From Ophioceras dolichostomum (taxonomy: Eukaryota; Ascomycota; Sordariomycetes; Magnaporthales; Ophioceraceae), in contig PYST01000194.1 in the NCBI GenBank assembly GCA_003049485.1, positions 1 to 64,000 on the forward strand: 64,000 nucleotides of DNA, in the 5' to 3' direction. The notes under the pieces are model-generated. The model saw only the letters and a program-made list of their open reading frames with translations, was not told where the DNA came from and did not search any database. Positions 46,230-58,548 of this stretch are shown piece after piece; position 1 is the first letter of the stretch; each line of letters starts with the position of its first letter. The position numbers and the translations under genes were made by a program.

Positions 46230-48553
46230 GATGATTTCGGGAGCTTTCGGCTACGTCGGCACTCGGGAAGAGTTTCGTTCGCGGGGGTGGTGGTTCAAAA
46301 AAAAAGTTCGGGGAAGTCGGGAGGTGTGGGCCCGGTCCGAGACACTACCTTCGATTCCGGTGATCGAAGCTTGATCGAAGCTTGGGGGTTTGTGTGATGG
46401 GCCTTCGGCCGTGCTTTTCTTTATGTTCGTGGAATGTAGGCACCGGATGATGATGTTCAGCGAGGACAAGTTCGAAACTGGCAGACGCGCAAAGCAATTG
46501 GGGATTTTAAGGGTTCATGTTGCTCATCAGCGGCTGGGAGCTCGGTAGCTTTTATCCGGTACGGCTGGCGCAAAGCGAGACATCTCGCCCCATTTGAGGT
46601 CTCCCGTAGCCCATGTCGCCACAGGCCACCTCTCACAGGCCAGGGGAAGAATTGAACCAATGTGACCACTGTCCAGTCAGCTTTTCGCTGTTCGCTCCCA
46701 GTCTAGACGTGCCTGGGTCTTGGCGTCAGGACAGGTTGCGACGGAGGGGCGCAAGCGCTGCACTGCCACGAACGCCAACCTCTTTAGGAGCCGAGATGAT
46801 CTGCGCGCGAACGCTTGCTGAGCATGCTGGCAGGTTCACAAAGCAACTTACTACTCGGTCCACGTGCTTCATCAGCGAGTCCAGCGCTCTGACTGTACGA
46901 TCTAACGAAATGGGATAATAGCTGGCTATGGGCAGGCACTGCTAGGCACGGTTCAGCAGGAGCTTGAAGCTTGAAGCTGATCGAGGCAGGGACAGCCTTC
47001 TCACAAACATGAGCTTCCAAGCCTATCGCTCCCTCCGTGGTCGACTGTCTGTGAGCAGTCAGCTGCCAGCTGCCAGCTCCTCCGCGACCTCGCACTCCTC
47101 ACTCGGCCGACAGGGGTTGCATCAATACGCTTTGTAGAGCCCCATTTGCCCCATTTGCATTCCCCTTCTGTATGTGCTGGGATCAGGTAGTTTTTCCACT
47201 TTAAGCCTCGAAGCTATTCCTCTGTTATGCCCAAGCTGTGGCACCAATTCTTGGCACGTTCCAACATGGTTCGAATGGAGTTCCAGCCCAATGGCACCTC
47301 GCCAGGACCGCAAAAGCTCACCAATCATCAATCATCAATCCTTCGTGTTCTTGCTCAACTGTCATTTACAGTAATCTGTTTAAAAAGCACCTTCAGCAGG
47401 CAGCTTCCAATTTTGCATCTTGGGCTGAGTTGTGCAACCTTCTGATGATGCGTCCACGGCTGTTGAGATTGCGTCCTCTATCGCCCCCCTTCTTTTTTCG
47501 TTAAGCGCACATGCAACCGATGATGTTGGGTGGCGATACAAGCCACAAGCGGTTGAGAATCTGCACGAGCTGCGACAAAGGGAGGACGGACGCACTGGGG
47601 TTCGGCGTCATTTATTTCGGAACATCTCTGCTTGGGGAACACAAATGTGGCGGAACACCACCACCAGCGCGCATCGAGCATGCATCAAGCAGGGGTTGAT
47701 GTTGGCCTCGGTTGCCCCTTGACCCTAATCCAAAATCGGAGCTACAACATCAGTTGCTTGTGTCTCACGGAGCACTGCACTAGCTTTCATTTGTCCCACG
47801 AATTGCATACTCCGTACTTCATACGTTGAAGCAGAGAACTTAAAGTTGAATTTGAGCCACTAACTTGAGCAATACCACAGACAAATCTACGGGCAATAGA
47901 GCCGAAAATATAAGCCAATTCTCTTCCATGCGGAGGCCTGTCTGTCCATCAAGCCCTCACACCAGCGGCTAGCCCAGCCCGGTCCCCGACCTTCTGGGCT
48001 AGGCATGGTAGCGTTGGAGGCATGAATACTCTGATATAAGTGATATTTGATAATTATGCCTTTCCAGCGTATCAATCAACAGCCATCACCTGGTGAATAT
48101 ACATTGGCCATGCAGGACCTGGACCACTACTAGCAATTCTGGTATGTCGCTTCCCCGCGCACATCGCCACGGACGGTACCAACCTGCATTATTGGGGGCT
48201 ACGACGTACAGCATCGAGTCGTTCCGGGATTCATTTTTGGATCACCCCAAGAAGGGAGGTAGAATATCCCCCGCATCCATGCCGCTACCAAGACACACGC
48301 CCTGCCGAGCGGAGAAGTCAGGGTCGTCGATCCGGCTCCCACGCGGAGCCTCTCGCAACCCACCACCAGCAGTCCACCACACAACGACAAGCCGAGATTA
48401 GCGGTTCGTCCTTCTCTCTGCTGCTCTGATTCTTCGAACTGAAGTTGGTCGTCTCGCAGAAAAGAGCCCCTGATCCATTGACGCCCCAACCAGAAAATCA
48501 AAACACTGCCTCTTCTTCCATCCCTCACGGCGACTCCTCACGTCCACCCTCCC
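46230..48553. other. Intergenic region, no supported gene
   Basis: A GATCGAAGCTT direct repeat of two copies occurs at about 46363-46384. Short open frames near 47430-47720 and 48090-48400 match nothing recognised. Left end is the promoter of the conserved gene at 44958-46229. Confidence 0.5.
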
Positions 48554-49852
48554 TCAAACCTTGTCCACTTTGATCACCCACCTGTCACCGCTCTGCTCCA
48601 TCAGCGTCACCGTGACCCCCCAACCAGAGACATTCACCGCTTTAGGTCCATCTATCCTCATCGTCGCGTCGTTCAGCCCATCCCCCGCACAGCCAGCAGA
48701 GCCCGGCGTCGCATCGACCACTCGTATGGGGCCCTTGCCAGACTCCACGGTCGTCGACACGGTGTAGAGCAGCACCCCCGCCGCACAGGGGGCGTCGATC
48801 GGCCCATTGCTGCTACGCACCTCCGCCACCAAGGCCTCCGTCGCGCTCCGTCGCACCACCACGGCCTTATAAACCGCCTGTTGCAGCTGCTGCGGCTGCT
48901 GCTCACCGAGGTGAAGCGGTACGAGCGTGTGGACGCTCGAGCCCGGCCCGTCGATGCACGCGATCTGCGAGTCGGACAGCCAGCCCAGCTTCCACTTGTT
49001 CCACGCGAAGTAGTCAGGCCCGGGTCCGCTGATCAGGCCCATGAGGTCCCATCCGCCCACGTAGAGGCCCGTCGGTGGGCCGTCGGGCAGAGGGTACAGA
49101 TCAGGCAGGCACATAGTGTGACCCGTCTCGTGGTTGAGCACCTTGTACCTCCAGCTCGTGAAGGCGTCACGTCCAAACGTCACCGCCTTCCGCGCCACCT
49201 GTTGTTGCCCACCACCACCACCAGTCCCCCCCCCTGCCCTCCGTCTCACCGTCCCCATGAACGTCGCCGAGAACGTCAATGCGGTTGCCTGCATGGTCGG
49301 AACGACGTACAGCACGTCCAGCCCCTGCGGCATGACGCCCCCGCTACGAGCGTGCGCCTCGATCGCGTCCTGGACGAACGTCTGGTGCAGCTCGTACGTC
49401 AGCGTGCCGCGCGCGCCGTACGAGTCCGACCGCCCTCGCATGCGGTGGAACCTGGACACGTCTGCCTCGATGGACAGGGCCAGCTTGCCGTACGAGGCGT
49501 TGGCGTACCACTCCGCTGCGCCGGGGACGAAGACGCGCCGCAGATCCTCGGGCGTAGATGAGCCCTGCCTGGCGGGCGCGTCGTCGAAGTCTATGAAGAT
49601 CATGTAGCTTCGCAGTGTGCCCAGGCTCGGCGCGCAGTCGAGCGACGAGGACCCGTGGCCGAGCGACAGGTAGGCGTTTGTCGCTGCCAGCTTACAGGCT
49701 GACGCTGCGCCGGCATGGTCTTGCTCCGGCCCAATCACTGCTAAGGCGTGGGCGTCGCTTGGCTCGGTCGTTCTGGCAATGACATGGGTGAAGTAATAGT
49801 AAAGGGCAACGAGCAAGGAGAGTGATGTCTGCCACGAATAGGGCCGAGACAT
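48554..49852 (-). CDS. Secreted M6-like metallopeptidase
   Basis: A single-exon gene. I choose the ATG at 49852 (MSRPYSWQTS) over one 28 codons upstream, because it begins directly with a hydrophobic secretion signal (LSLLVALYYYFTHVIA). The protein then has 432 residues. The zinc-binding motif HETGH is at residues 241-245, followed by LPDLYPLP and VGGWDLMGLISGPGPDYFAWNKWKLGW. Together these match the M6 (immune inhibitor A-like) peptidase core, where the third ligand usually comes in the DLY..GGWDLM stretch. The N-terminal half contains YMIFIDFDDAPA and AAEWYANASYGKL, also as in M6 proteins. The bacterial C-terminal modules are absent. It is likely secreted and active on extracellular proteins. 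The second start would place the signal internally and is less likely. Confidence 0.85.
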   Translation of the reverse strand: MSRPYSWQTSLSLLVALYYYFTHVIARTTEPSDAHALAVIGPEQDHAGAASACKLAATNAYLSLGHGSSSLDCAPSLGTLRSYMIFIDFDDAPARQGSSTPEDLRRVFVPGAAEWYANASYGKLALSIEADVSRFHRMRGRSDSYGARGTLTYELHQTFVQDAIEAHARSGGVMPQGLDVLYVVPTMQATALTFSATFMGTVRRRAGGGTGGGGGQQQVARKAVTFGRDAFTSWRYKVLNHETGHTMCLPDLYPLPDGPPTGLYVGGWDLMGLISGPGPDYFAWNKWKLGWLSDSQIACIDGPGSSVHTLVPLHLGEQQPQQLQQAVYKAVVVRRSATEALVAEVRSSNGPIDAPCAAGVLLYTVSTTVESGKGPIRVVDATPGSAGCAGDGLNDATMRIDGPKAVNVSGWGVTVTLMEQSGDRWVIKVDKV

Positions 49853-51106
49853 GGTGCTGCGCAGGAGGACGCAAAGTCCACAGGGCCCCTGACACTCGAT
49901 TGAAACCGAGAACGGTTGGATACTAGTCGCTACCAAGTGAAGATGGGTGGTCTAGTAGTATTGTGAAATCTAACCAAACTCCAGACGCAAAATAACATCG
50001 CTTCCCCTCGGCCTTCTCGCCTTGACCCCGCTAAGCGCGACCCCTCGACTAACCTCGCGTGGAAGAGAGGGGGAATAGAAGGCGGCGATTTAGCCGCGTC
50101 TACTGAAAATCCATGGAGCGCGGTACTTTCGTTCCAGGCCCGGGTAAAATCATGCCTATCCATGGTTCCAGGACTCCCAATCGGGCTCATTGTACCAATA
50201 GAGCACGAGGGGATCAGTGTATTTTGATCCCGAGGAGTCCATCGCGTCGAAACCTTGTGCGGGACCGCACCTCATGTAGAAGACGGAGCGATCCCTGCCA
50301 GACCTGACGTTGTTTACTATTTACCCCGTGTGTGAACTGCTGCGTCTGGCCAGGCGGGAACCTAAGTACTTCATACTACTACTAGTACTTATTGAGATGA
50401 TAGTGGCTGACGACAAGTGTCAGAGCTGAGTAGGCTCCGAGGGAATTTAAGATGCCTCTCCCGTCAAGGTGCCATAAAGTTAGTGATGGAATCATAGGGG
50501 GACCAAATTCAGTTGCGCAATAGGCCATGTCATGTTTGTAATTCGTAGGCGTTGGACTGTTGTTGCACGTCACCGTTCAGTAACTGCCGTCAACAAGTAG
50601 GGTCAATGACGCGTGTCGAGACTCCTCCCGCATACAATGCCAGTCACCACCCGAGACTGATCCCACATTCCTCGTCTCGAATGCCTTCCTTCAAACCATC
50701 GAGCCTGGTGGTTTCGCGGCTGCCTAACATAAGGCTTTGACATGGCTGAGGCTGGCTGGATAGGCTGGTCAACACAAGTCCGTGACTTCAATTTGGTTCA
50801 TTCAGCCCAATTATCAAACGAGCTTTGGAGGCCTCCAGAGTATCTTTAAAATACTACCTAGTGACCGTGGCAGTGCGAATGTGAACCCCCATTTGTAGCC
50901 GTAAAGTGGCCTCAGGGGCTCAGCATCGATATGCAGGGGTCGTCCGTTGATGAGGCACAGCTCCCGGCTCTCATGGGGCCGAACCAAACGGCCGGGTAGC
51001 TGAGGCAGGACCAATGCTGCAAGTTTATATTATTTTAGGGCGACACGGTGGAACTCTTTGCGGCCCCTTTTTTCTACTTGAATCGATTGCTGAAATAAGT
51101 AGGGGT

Positions 51107-51126
51107 CTACCTAGGTACCTACTGGT
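51107..51126. repeat. Palindromic TACCTAGGTA-type element
   Basis: Reads CTACCTAGGTACCTACTGG; a second partial copy, GCCTAGGTAG, follows 10 bases later. Confidence 0.7.
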
Positions 51127-51674
51127 ACTGCCTAGGTAGTCTCGGCGGGATAGTACTAGTACAGTCCAACGGAGCTGGTGGTGGCGGCTACTCGGATGCT
51201 CAAAGGGAATGAGCTGAGACGGACGCGGTGACAGCCACTACTGGCCATGCAAACAGAACGTGTCCCTCAGTAGCATACCGGATACATCGATGCACTTTTC
51301 GGATGGGAAAGCGCTTAACGTGTCCTGTCGGCCCCGCCCACGTGAGCTGTTGAAGGGATTCTTCACACGGCAGTTGTAATTAAAAGAGCTTGGACTTTAT
51401 CACGGGGGACGACTTCACTACCGTAGTTCACTGCTGTGGCGATGCTAGTACTGGTGATCGAGCTTGCCTCGCCGTACCTGGTGGTTCCTACTACAGTATA
51501 TTATTGGCTGACTAGGTCCTTCTCTACTATTCATTGGGCTGGTGCGGGATGTAAAGAGAACTGGCTGAAGTAGTGTATAGTATCGTCATGGCGAAGGTGT
51601 CACAAGGAAGAAACGGACGAATTAGAAAGCACTGGTGGACCGTTTGATTCAATCATCAAATATCCTAGTTACCT

Positions 51675-51692
51675 CCCTAGGTACCTAGGTAC
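51675..51692. repeat. Palindromic TACCTAGGTA-type element
   Basis: Reads TCCCTAGGTACCTAGGTA, two overlapping copies of the dispersed motif. Confidence 0.7.
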
Positions 51693-53225
51693 ATGAGCAG
51701 GTATACACCATTGACAGCGTGCGGATGACTTTTTAACTACACAACAAATTTCACTTCTTTGATGTTTCCGTAGTTTTCTCTTCGGTTATGTCTGGGAAAA
51801 GTGATGAGCTGATGCCAGTCCTTGGAGTAGTGAAATGTGAGATGTCAATGGCTTTTCCCCACGATGTCCGTGTCCCGTCCCATCACCTAGGTTCTTCTTC
51901 TCCCTCTCCACGCACAGAGATATGCCGCGCCCGCGCCGCCCACCTACGACTCTCATTACTGCCCAGGATCGTCCTCGCGCAGGTACTACTACTGGTAGAT
52001 TGGTGGTGGTATCTAGACTTCCCGGCCGCCGACCAGCAACAGGTCAGCCTCGTGCAAAGAGCTCAGACTTCACGCCCCGGTCGGCTCATGCCGATGGGAT
52101 CACTGAGACTTGACAGGCCATTAAAGATAGTAGATATCTCATAAGCATCCGGTACCTTGGGTTTGTTTTGGGACGACTGGGTTGTGATAAACTGAACCTC
52201 TATCGCCCCAGGATCGACTAATTTGTCAAAGGGATCTAAGAGTACATCTAGTAATTCTCGTGTGTCCCTGCTCACCCCCCAATCTTTTTAGTCTATCACC
52301 AAAACTTCAGCTGATGAGGTTATCTGGAGTTTCTAGGTAACAGGTAATGCGTAAATTATCTCCCGGTGTTCTCCTGTCCGCTCACGAAGTCGGGGATCAT
52401 AACGTCATTCTTCCGGATCCGTTCCCTTCCTCACCGCTTAAGCCCCTCATCTGCAGCTCATATACATGTTGGTTGATTCTGTCAAGTCGGTGGCCTGCAC
52501 GCTTTCCCGTCCAGGACATATCTTTCATGGCCTCGAATTGGCCCGGCCCGCATTCAATGGTAACATCAAGGTACGCCGCAGCGCTGCCAGTGTTCTTTAT
52601 TTCAATTTTTCTTTTCACACCACCGTGGACGGATCGGAGCGGGGAAACCACCTGCTGATGGTAACATGCTTCATTCGGTGTGATGCCTGAAGAACCTCAA
52701 CTTTGCGGCGGCGAGATCACCGCGCCGATGCGCTGGGCTATCTAGCCATCGACTCTTCGACGGCGTGCGTGCCGCTTGTGCTCGGTGTGCCGACATGGTG
52801 GCGATCGAGCTCCTTCAGCGCGGGCGCGGCGATCCCGGGGAGGGAAATTTTGAGTATGTGGCCAGAAATGATGATCTCTGTGTGACGCCGATCTGTCCTT
52901 GAGCGGCACTAGGCTGACAATATCGCAGGCTCCTGCTCATCGACGGGATCAACTCCCTTCCGCCGTCGACTTGGTCTGTCGAAAGTCTTCCGTGAGATAC
53001 CAGTCGTGGCTCGGCAAGCGAGAAAGAAAATGCTCTTGGGCCTAGGCTGTCACTTGTCCGACACGGCCTCCAGCTGAGTGATGATTTCACTTGGGCCTCG
53101 CTGGCGAAAGCCGGAGAGGAGTTTGTGCCCGCCCTGCTTAGGCACTGAAAAGAGGTAAGAGGGGACTAGCAGCTCCCTGATCCGTCACACACCCGTGCAG
53201 CCTAACTCTCTAGAACACCAAACAG

Positions 53226-56200
53226 GGTAATCAGACTTCCTTCGTCTTTGTGTGTCATGGCTTTGGCGGGACTATTCTTAAGCGGGTGAGCTTATTCGTA
53301 CTTTTGTACCTCCTTCCCTGTGAGTTACGTGTCCATACACTAAATCAACATGAATCCGAAGACCCTCGCTTTTGCCCAGGAGCGGCGACTGGAGTACGGC
53401 AGCCTTCTGCGTTCAACTTCTGGGCTCTTGTTCCTCGGCACCCCTCACAAGTCCGACTCCGCGAACGAGCTCGCCCGGCGATGCGCCCAGGTTTTGCAGT
53501 CCACAGCGCCTACATTTTCCAAGAAGCTGAGCCCAAGCCTCAAGGATGGCTCGGCTTTGGTGCAGATCGCTCGAGACTTCAAGGAGTTGCGACTTCTTGT
53601 GCACATTGTCTCCGTTTTCGATGGACTCGAAACCGTCTTTCATAAGTCTGGGAGGCTTTCCGTTACCAAAAAGTCCCTTTGTTAGTGCTGCTCTCAAAAT
53701 CTGTAGTCTGCCCTCAATGCGTAGGGTTGCTGATTTTGTAACAGCTTATAGATCGGAATCTTGCCCAGATGGGATCATCCCGCGAGGTGATGGTCGAGCT
53801 GCCTACCGATCATCCGGGACTTTGTACGCTGGCCACACCGCCAGGGCATCACCACCCAGGATTTGGCATCCGCAGTGCAGTCTTTGGTCGAGAGTTGTCG
53901 GGCTCGACAAGCATCTGTCGCCGAAAGCAAGTCCGCTCCCGATCCGAATTGGATCACCCTGACGTGACCGAGTCTTTAAGTTTAACTCTGCCACTTTGTC
54001 TGCAGCTTCTACTAGTGTCGAGCTTTCGCCTCGGGCCCCTCGCTCCGAAGTCAGAAATCTCGGACCTCCTGGGGCTGGTACGTGTATCATGCCATTCAAT
54101 CTTTTTCCATAGTCGCACCTGCTAACTGGCTTGGCCCATATCCAGATCGAGCACAAAGCATTTCGACACAGAGAGACCCGGACGGCCAGATGTTGATGGA
54201 GTCTCCCGAGTCTAGCTGGGCAGGCGTGTTCAAAAATCTGTCCATCTCAGAGTCGCCCGCCCGAGTCCCATGCTTCATGGTTGGAACTCACCTCAAGAAC
54301 GAGAACTTCTTCCGTCGGGACCATGTCATCCGTGACATCGACGCGGTGCTGCTCCCCGATGCCGCCGCCGCCGCCGAACAGAGTCTCGGCAAAGTTTTCG
54401 TTCTCTGGGGTATGGGCGGCGTGGGCAAAACAGAGATCGCCGTGGAATGTGCCTTCAGCCGCCGAAACCACTTCGACGCCGTCTTCTGGATCCGGTCCGA
54501 CGACCGTACCAAGATGGACCAAGATCTGAGCAATATCGCCGCCGCCCTAGGAATCGCCAACAAGAGAGGAGGAGGAGACTACCTGCAAAGCCTCAAAACC
54601 GCAAAGAGCTGGCTCTCGAACCCGACTAAGCAAGACGGGGATAGAGTGGCCAAGGCAAGTTGGCTTTTGATCTTGGACAATGCTGACAGCCCCGACCTTC
54701 TGGAAAGCCTGAGTCAGATCCTGACCAGTGGCTCGGCCCTCATCACAAGCCGTGATACTGCAGCGGCCACCGTTCCCATGTCAAACTCTGTCGCTCTTGG
54801 CCCCCGTCAACTCAAGCCGTTTGATGCCGAGGAGGGTGGCAGGTTTCTCGTACACCTCCACCCAGGGAGCTTGGAAGACGCAGTGACACTCGCTGGACGG
54901 CTTGCCGGCCTTCCCCTTGGCCTCCACTTTATGGCTGGTGTGGCTCGAACGAGGCACACCGAGTACTCAGGGCTCCCTGAATGGTACGATGAGCCAGAGG
55001 AGTACGAGGCCTTGTATAGCATCGATGTGAAGCAGTGGCCAACAGCTCGAGGCACCATTGCTTCTATCTGGGCCATCGAACAGCTGCCGCCCGAGGCTCG
55101 GCTACTGCTGCAGCATCTGGCGTTCCTCGATCCGGACTGCATCCAGGAATGGATCTTCATTTCCACCGACCGCTCTCGTCTTCAGCCGCTGATAAAGGGG
55201 CTGCCGCAAAGGAAGCACATTTGGTTGTCGACGAGGTCCAATCTGTTCAAGGCTTCCCTGATTCAGCATTTTGGAGAGTCGGGGGACGTTGCGATTCACC
55301 GCGTCCTCCCGGACGTGGTAAGGCTGAAGATGTCACTCGAAGAGCAGGCGCAAGTAGTCCAGAATCTCGTCACGCTCCTGCTCCATGCCTTTCCGAAGCC
55401 CGCCCTGGACAAGAGGCAGTCTACCAGCCGATGGCCAGAGCGCGGTGCTCTATACCCTCACATCTAAGAGGTGATGAAGCATTTCCGTGCGATGTTTTCC
55501 AGGGGTGAGGTCGAGCCGAGGATGCAGGTAGCGAGACTGCTATCCGAGATCGGTTGGTAAGTCTCACCACAAAAGCCCTTTTCAGCATCAGCGTTGCAGC
55601 TATGTTTCTAATACCACATCTAGGTTCCAAACCGAGCGGAGTGAGGCCCAGCACTCCGAAGACTTCCTGCTGTTCGCCCTTGAGATCCTAGACAGCATGC
55701 CATCCTCCCAAGCCGCCGAGGTCCAAGCCCTGTCCATCGGTGTCCACTACGCCCTCAACGCCGCTGGGAACGAGACGAACGACATGGCTTTGTGCATCAA
55801 ACATGGAACGCTGGGCCTGGAGCTGACGCAACAAGCCTGCGCCAAGTCGGGCAAATCCTCCTTCATGCTGGGCATTGCTCTGAACCAGAGGGGCATCAGC
55901 CACGTCGTGCAAGAGGAGTATCAGGAGGCGCTTGATATGTTTGATCAGGCCATGGACACTTACCGGAGACTGCCTGGCTTCCAGCCCGACAATCTCTCGA
56001 TCCCGTACGCAAACCAAGACCTCACCTTGTGGCTGATGAGCAGACTCGAGGACGCCGCCGCAGTGTTTCTCCGCGCCCTCGAGGAGCGACGCAAGGCGTA
56101 CGGCGTGGACGACACACAGTCCTTCAGGTAAGTACCGTACCCCGGAGCTGCCACCCTAGTTTCTCTTCTGCCAACGAAACCCCAGAGCTGATGTCAAGTA

Positions 56201-56770
56201 TGCGTTGCAGGACAGGTCGTCTGCTGCACGGGCTCGGCAACGTACACTGGTCGCAGAGCGAGGAGTGCAATGACCCAAAGCAAGCCGCCATCTGGATGCG
56301 CGAGAGCGAGAAATACCACAACCAAGCGCTGGCTCAGTACCAAGTGTCCATTGGCAAGTCGCATCACAGGTTTGCTGACGTTTGCCATCGCGTGGCGAAG
56401 CATCGCATCCGCCATGGCGATCTCGAGAATGCGATGTGAGTCGTGGTCCATCGGGTGATGCTCACTGGGAGGGTTCCACAGAGCAAGGCCAACGTCGCGA
56501 TGCTCGTCGTGCGACCGACTAAACAGAGCCCTGGTCGATCAGGCGTTGGATGCGTGGGGGCTTTGCCTTGATGCGTACGTGCCTGAGCGGGCGAGGACGA
56601 CGTTCCTAAAGTCTAAACTTCTTCGACTTTGGGACCGGGCAGACGAATCCATGTCATGCCGAGAGGTGGCCGTGGCACTCCGAAGCAAGGCTGCAGGTCA
56701 CTTTGACGATGATGACGATGGGCTTGATGAGTCGGATTTTGACCCGATTGTGACTTTCTGGTCGCGCTGA
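53226..56770 (+). pseudogene. NLR-like protein: abhydrolase / NB-ARC / TPR, interrupted by an in-frame stop
   Basis: The layout of fungal NLR proteins, which mediate self/non-self recognition and cell death. The N-terminal hydrolase-like part appears as SFVFVCHGFGGTILKR (exon ending 53285) and LLRSTSGLLFLGTPHKS (exon from 53362); the normal GxSxG serine is a glycine here. The NB-ARC domain lies at about 54290-55440, with the P-loop GMGGVGKTE near 54410, Walker B-like WLLILDNAD near 54660, SALITSRD and GLPLGL. A TPR-type helical region follows in exons joined through clean introns at 55559-55622, 56128-56210 and 56437-56527, ending at 56770. Between NB-ARC and TPR the frame is broken by TAA at 55465-55467, although the sequence on both sides reads as one domain boundary. 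The exon joins near 53680-53745 also do not keep phase, and no clean start is found. I treat it as a pseudogene or disrupted allele. Confidence 0.8.
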
Positions 56771-58548
56771 TGACGGCGTGGTGCTCTGGGCAAAATGATG
56801 GAGAAGGGAAAGTGGGAAAAGTGCAGCCTTTTGTGTTCAGAATGGTAGCCTGTTGTACAACCTCGTTGCGATTCGACGCGCGCTCTTTCGGACAGTAGGA
56901 GATAGGAAACAATGATGAGCGCGAAGGTGATGAGAAAGTAGACCCAGATGTTGATGCGCGAGTCCTGCAGCTCCACCAGATTCATGCTGAAGAACGAGGC
57001 CACGAACGCCGACGGAATTTAGATGAACGCGAGCCTGTTCAGTTGCGCCACCTCCTGCGCCTGCGCGATGGCCCGCTGGTCCTCGCGAAGGCTCGAGCTG
57101 CTCATCACGATGGTGACGCCCTTCATGCACTCGGCGATGAGTCCCTCTGCGCGCTAGAGCAGAAAAACGAATTGGGTTTCGAGGCTGGCGGCAGCCCTGT
57201 AGGAGACGCTCTAAGTACAAAAGGTTGGAAATGGACGGGGCCTCAGCCTAGAGAAGTATGCCGGGGTCCAGGTCTCGCTTGACGATGCGGTCCACGACAT
57301 TGAGAAACTGGTTTTCGGCTTGGCCACAGAAGCGGATCAATTCGCTGAGAGCGTAGAACGGGTCCATAATCGCGAAATCCCCGTCGAGGGACTGCCCGTA
57401 GCTTTGACTGAGCAGCGAGGCATTTTGGACGTAGCGGGTATCACCTTTGATACCGAAGTTCCCAAGGTTCTCATCCGACAGGGACGATTCGTTCAGGCGA
57501 CGGAGTATCACAGGGAAGATCTCGTCAGGGACAAAATCAGTTACCCTCGGAGCCTTCGGGCCCATGCTCAGGTTGTCGCCTATATCGAGCCAGATCAACA
57601 CTGTCATCGCGTAGAGCTTGGTTAGAATCCTGATTGCGGCCTCTGCTCCTTCCCGCAGTGGTGTGAGGCTAGGGCAGTGCTCACGACGCCAGAGGCCTCT
57701 ATCTTCAATGGGACCTCGAATCAACGTTACGGAAATCCACTGCTCCAGTGCCCAATGCTCCGTGTCTAGAACGTCAGAATGCCTCGCGATGGAGCCACCC
57801 TGAGTCCAAGGGTATGTGCCTTGCCGGAGAGTTTCCTCGTATTCTTCCATATCAGCCCGGGCTAGCATGCGCCGATCGTCAAGCGTCTGCTGTGTGGGCC
57901 GATAATCGGGGTTCTTCTTGTATCCAATGGATGTAATGGTGAATCGGAGGACGGTCTCCTCTGCCGGCGGTAGTGGAAGTACTCGTAGTCTGCCGGGCCG
58001 AAAGACGACTGAAACGCGAGGTGGGAATACAAAAAGTGATGATGCACGTTTATCAGTTGGCCCAAGACATTTAGACACCCTGGGTCCGTATATCCATGAA
58101 GGAACAGGATCGCGGGATGGGAATGGGAATGGCAAGGTCCCTTGCCTTCGCTGAGGATAGTCCGCAACTGCGAGAGCGATCTGAACTGTTGTCGACTAGT
58201 TTCGAGTCGTCCGCAAAAGCAGACTCCATGCGCAAAGGGTTGCGCGGCGGTTCCACCGGCAGGTGGCAGAGCGCTCGATAAGACATCGTATGGCGTGTCG
58301 AGGAAGTCGGCGAGGCATCGATATTGAACTCCGGAGTAGAGCGACTGGTTGATCTCTGTGTTGGCGTGCGTCCTTATCAATTGGGCGTATCCGCGGCCCA
58401 GGTCTTCATCGGCTTGATTTTCGTGGAAGCTCGCACCAGTTGCCATTCTCTTGGATGCGCGCAACAGGACAAATATTCGAACTGAATGGCCCACGCGTGC
58501 TCTTTTCTCCGCGACGGCTGATCCGACGAGTACAGGAAGTTCTTCCAC
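56698..58548 (-). pseudogene. CorA-like Mg2+ transporter-type protein, disrupted
   Basis: A fungal CorA-like divalent metal ion channel relative. The N-terminal part reads AILFLHGYTDPGCLNVLGQ and HHHFLYSHLAFQS. A one-base frame change near 57970 then moves to PPAEETVLRFTITSIGYKKNPDYRP and DTEHWALEQWISVTLI. After FCGQAENQFLNVVDRIVKRDLDPG (near 57250) the long central helices are missing. Only about 100 bases separate this point from ECMKGVTIVMSSSSLREDQRAIAQAQEV-type sequence near 57080-57130. The two C-terminal membrane helices follow. The first, LNRLAFI-stop-IPSAFVASFFSMN, has TAA at 57019-57021 and SMN in place of the usual GMN filter motif. The second is INIWVYFLITFALIIVSYLLL. Frameshift, deletion and stop together make this a pseudogene. 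Its 3' end overlaps the convergent NLR gene by about 70 bases. Confidence 0.8.

Larger units (their letters stand above)
49853..53225. other. Intergenic region with palindromes and unassigned fragments
   Basis: Mostly featureless. Palindromic CTACCTAGGTACCTAC lies at about 51108-51124 and CCTAGGTACCTAGGTA at about 51677-51692. On the minus strand two short stretches look protein-like (52063-52275, with ELLDVLLDPFDKLVDPGAIEVQF; 52397-52651, with VKRKIEIKNTGSAAAYLDVTIE), but they are in different frames and match nothing I recognise. They may be relics of one gene. Confidence 0.45.
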
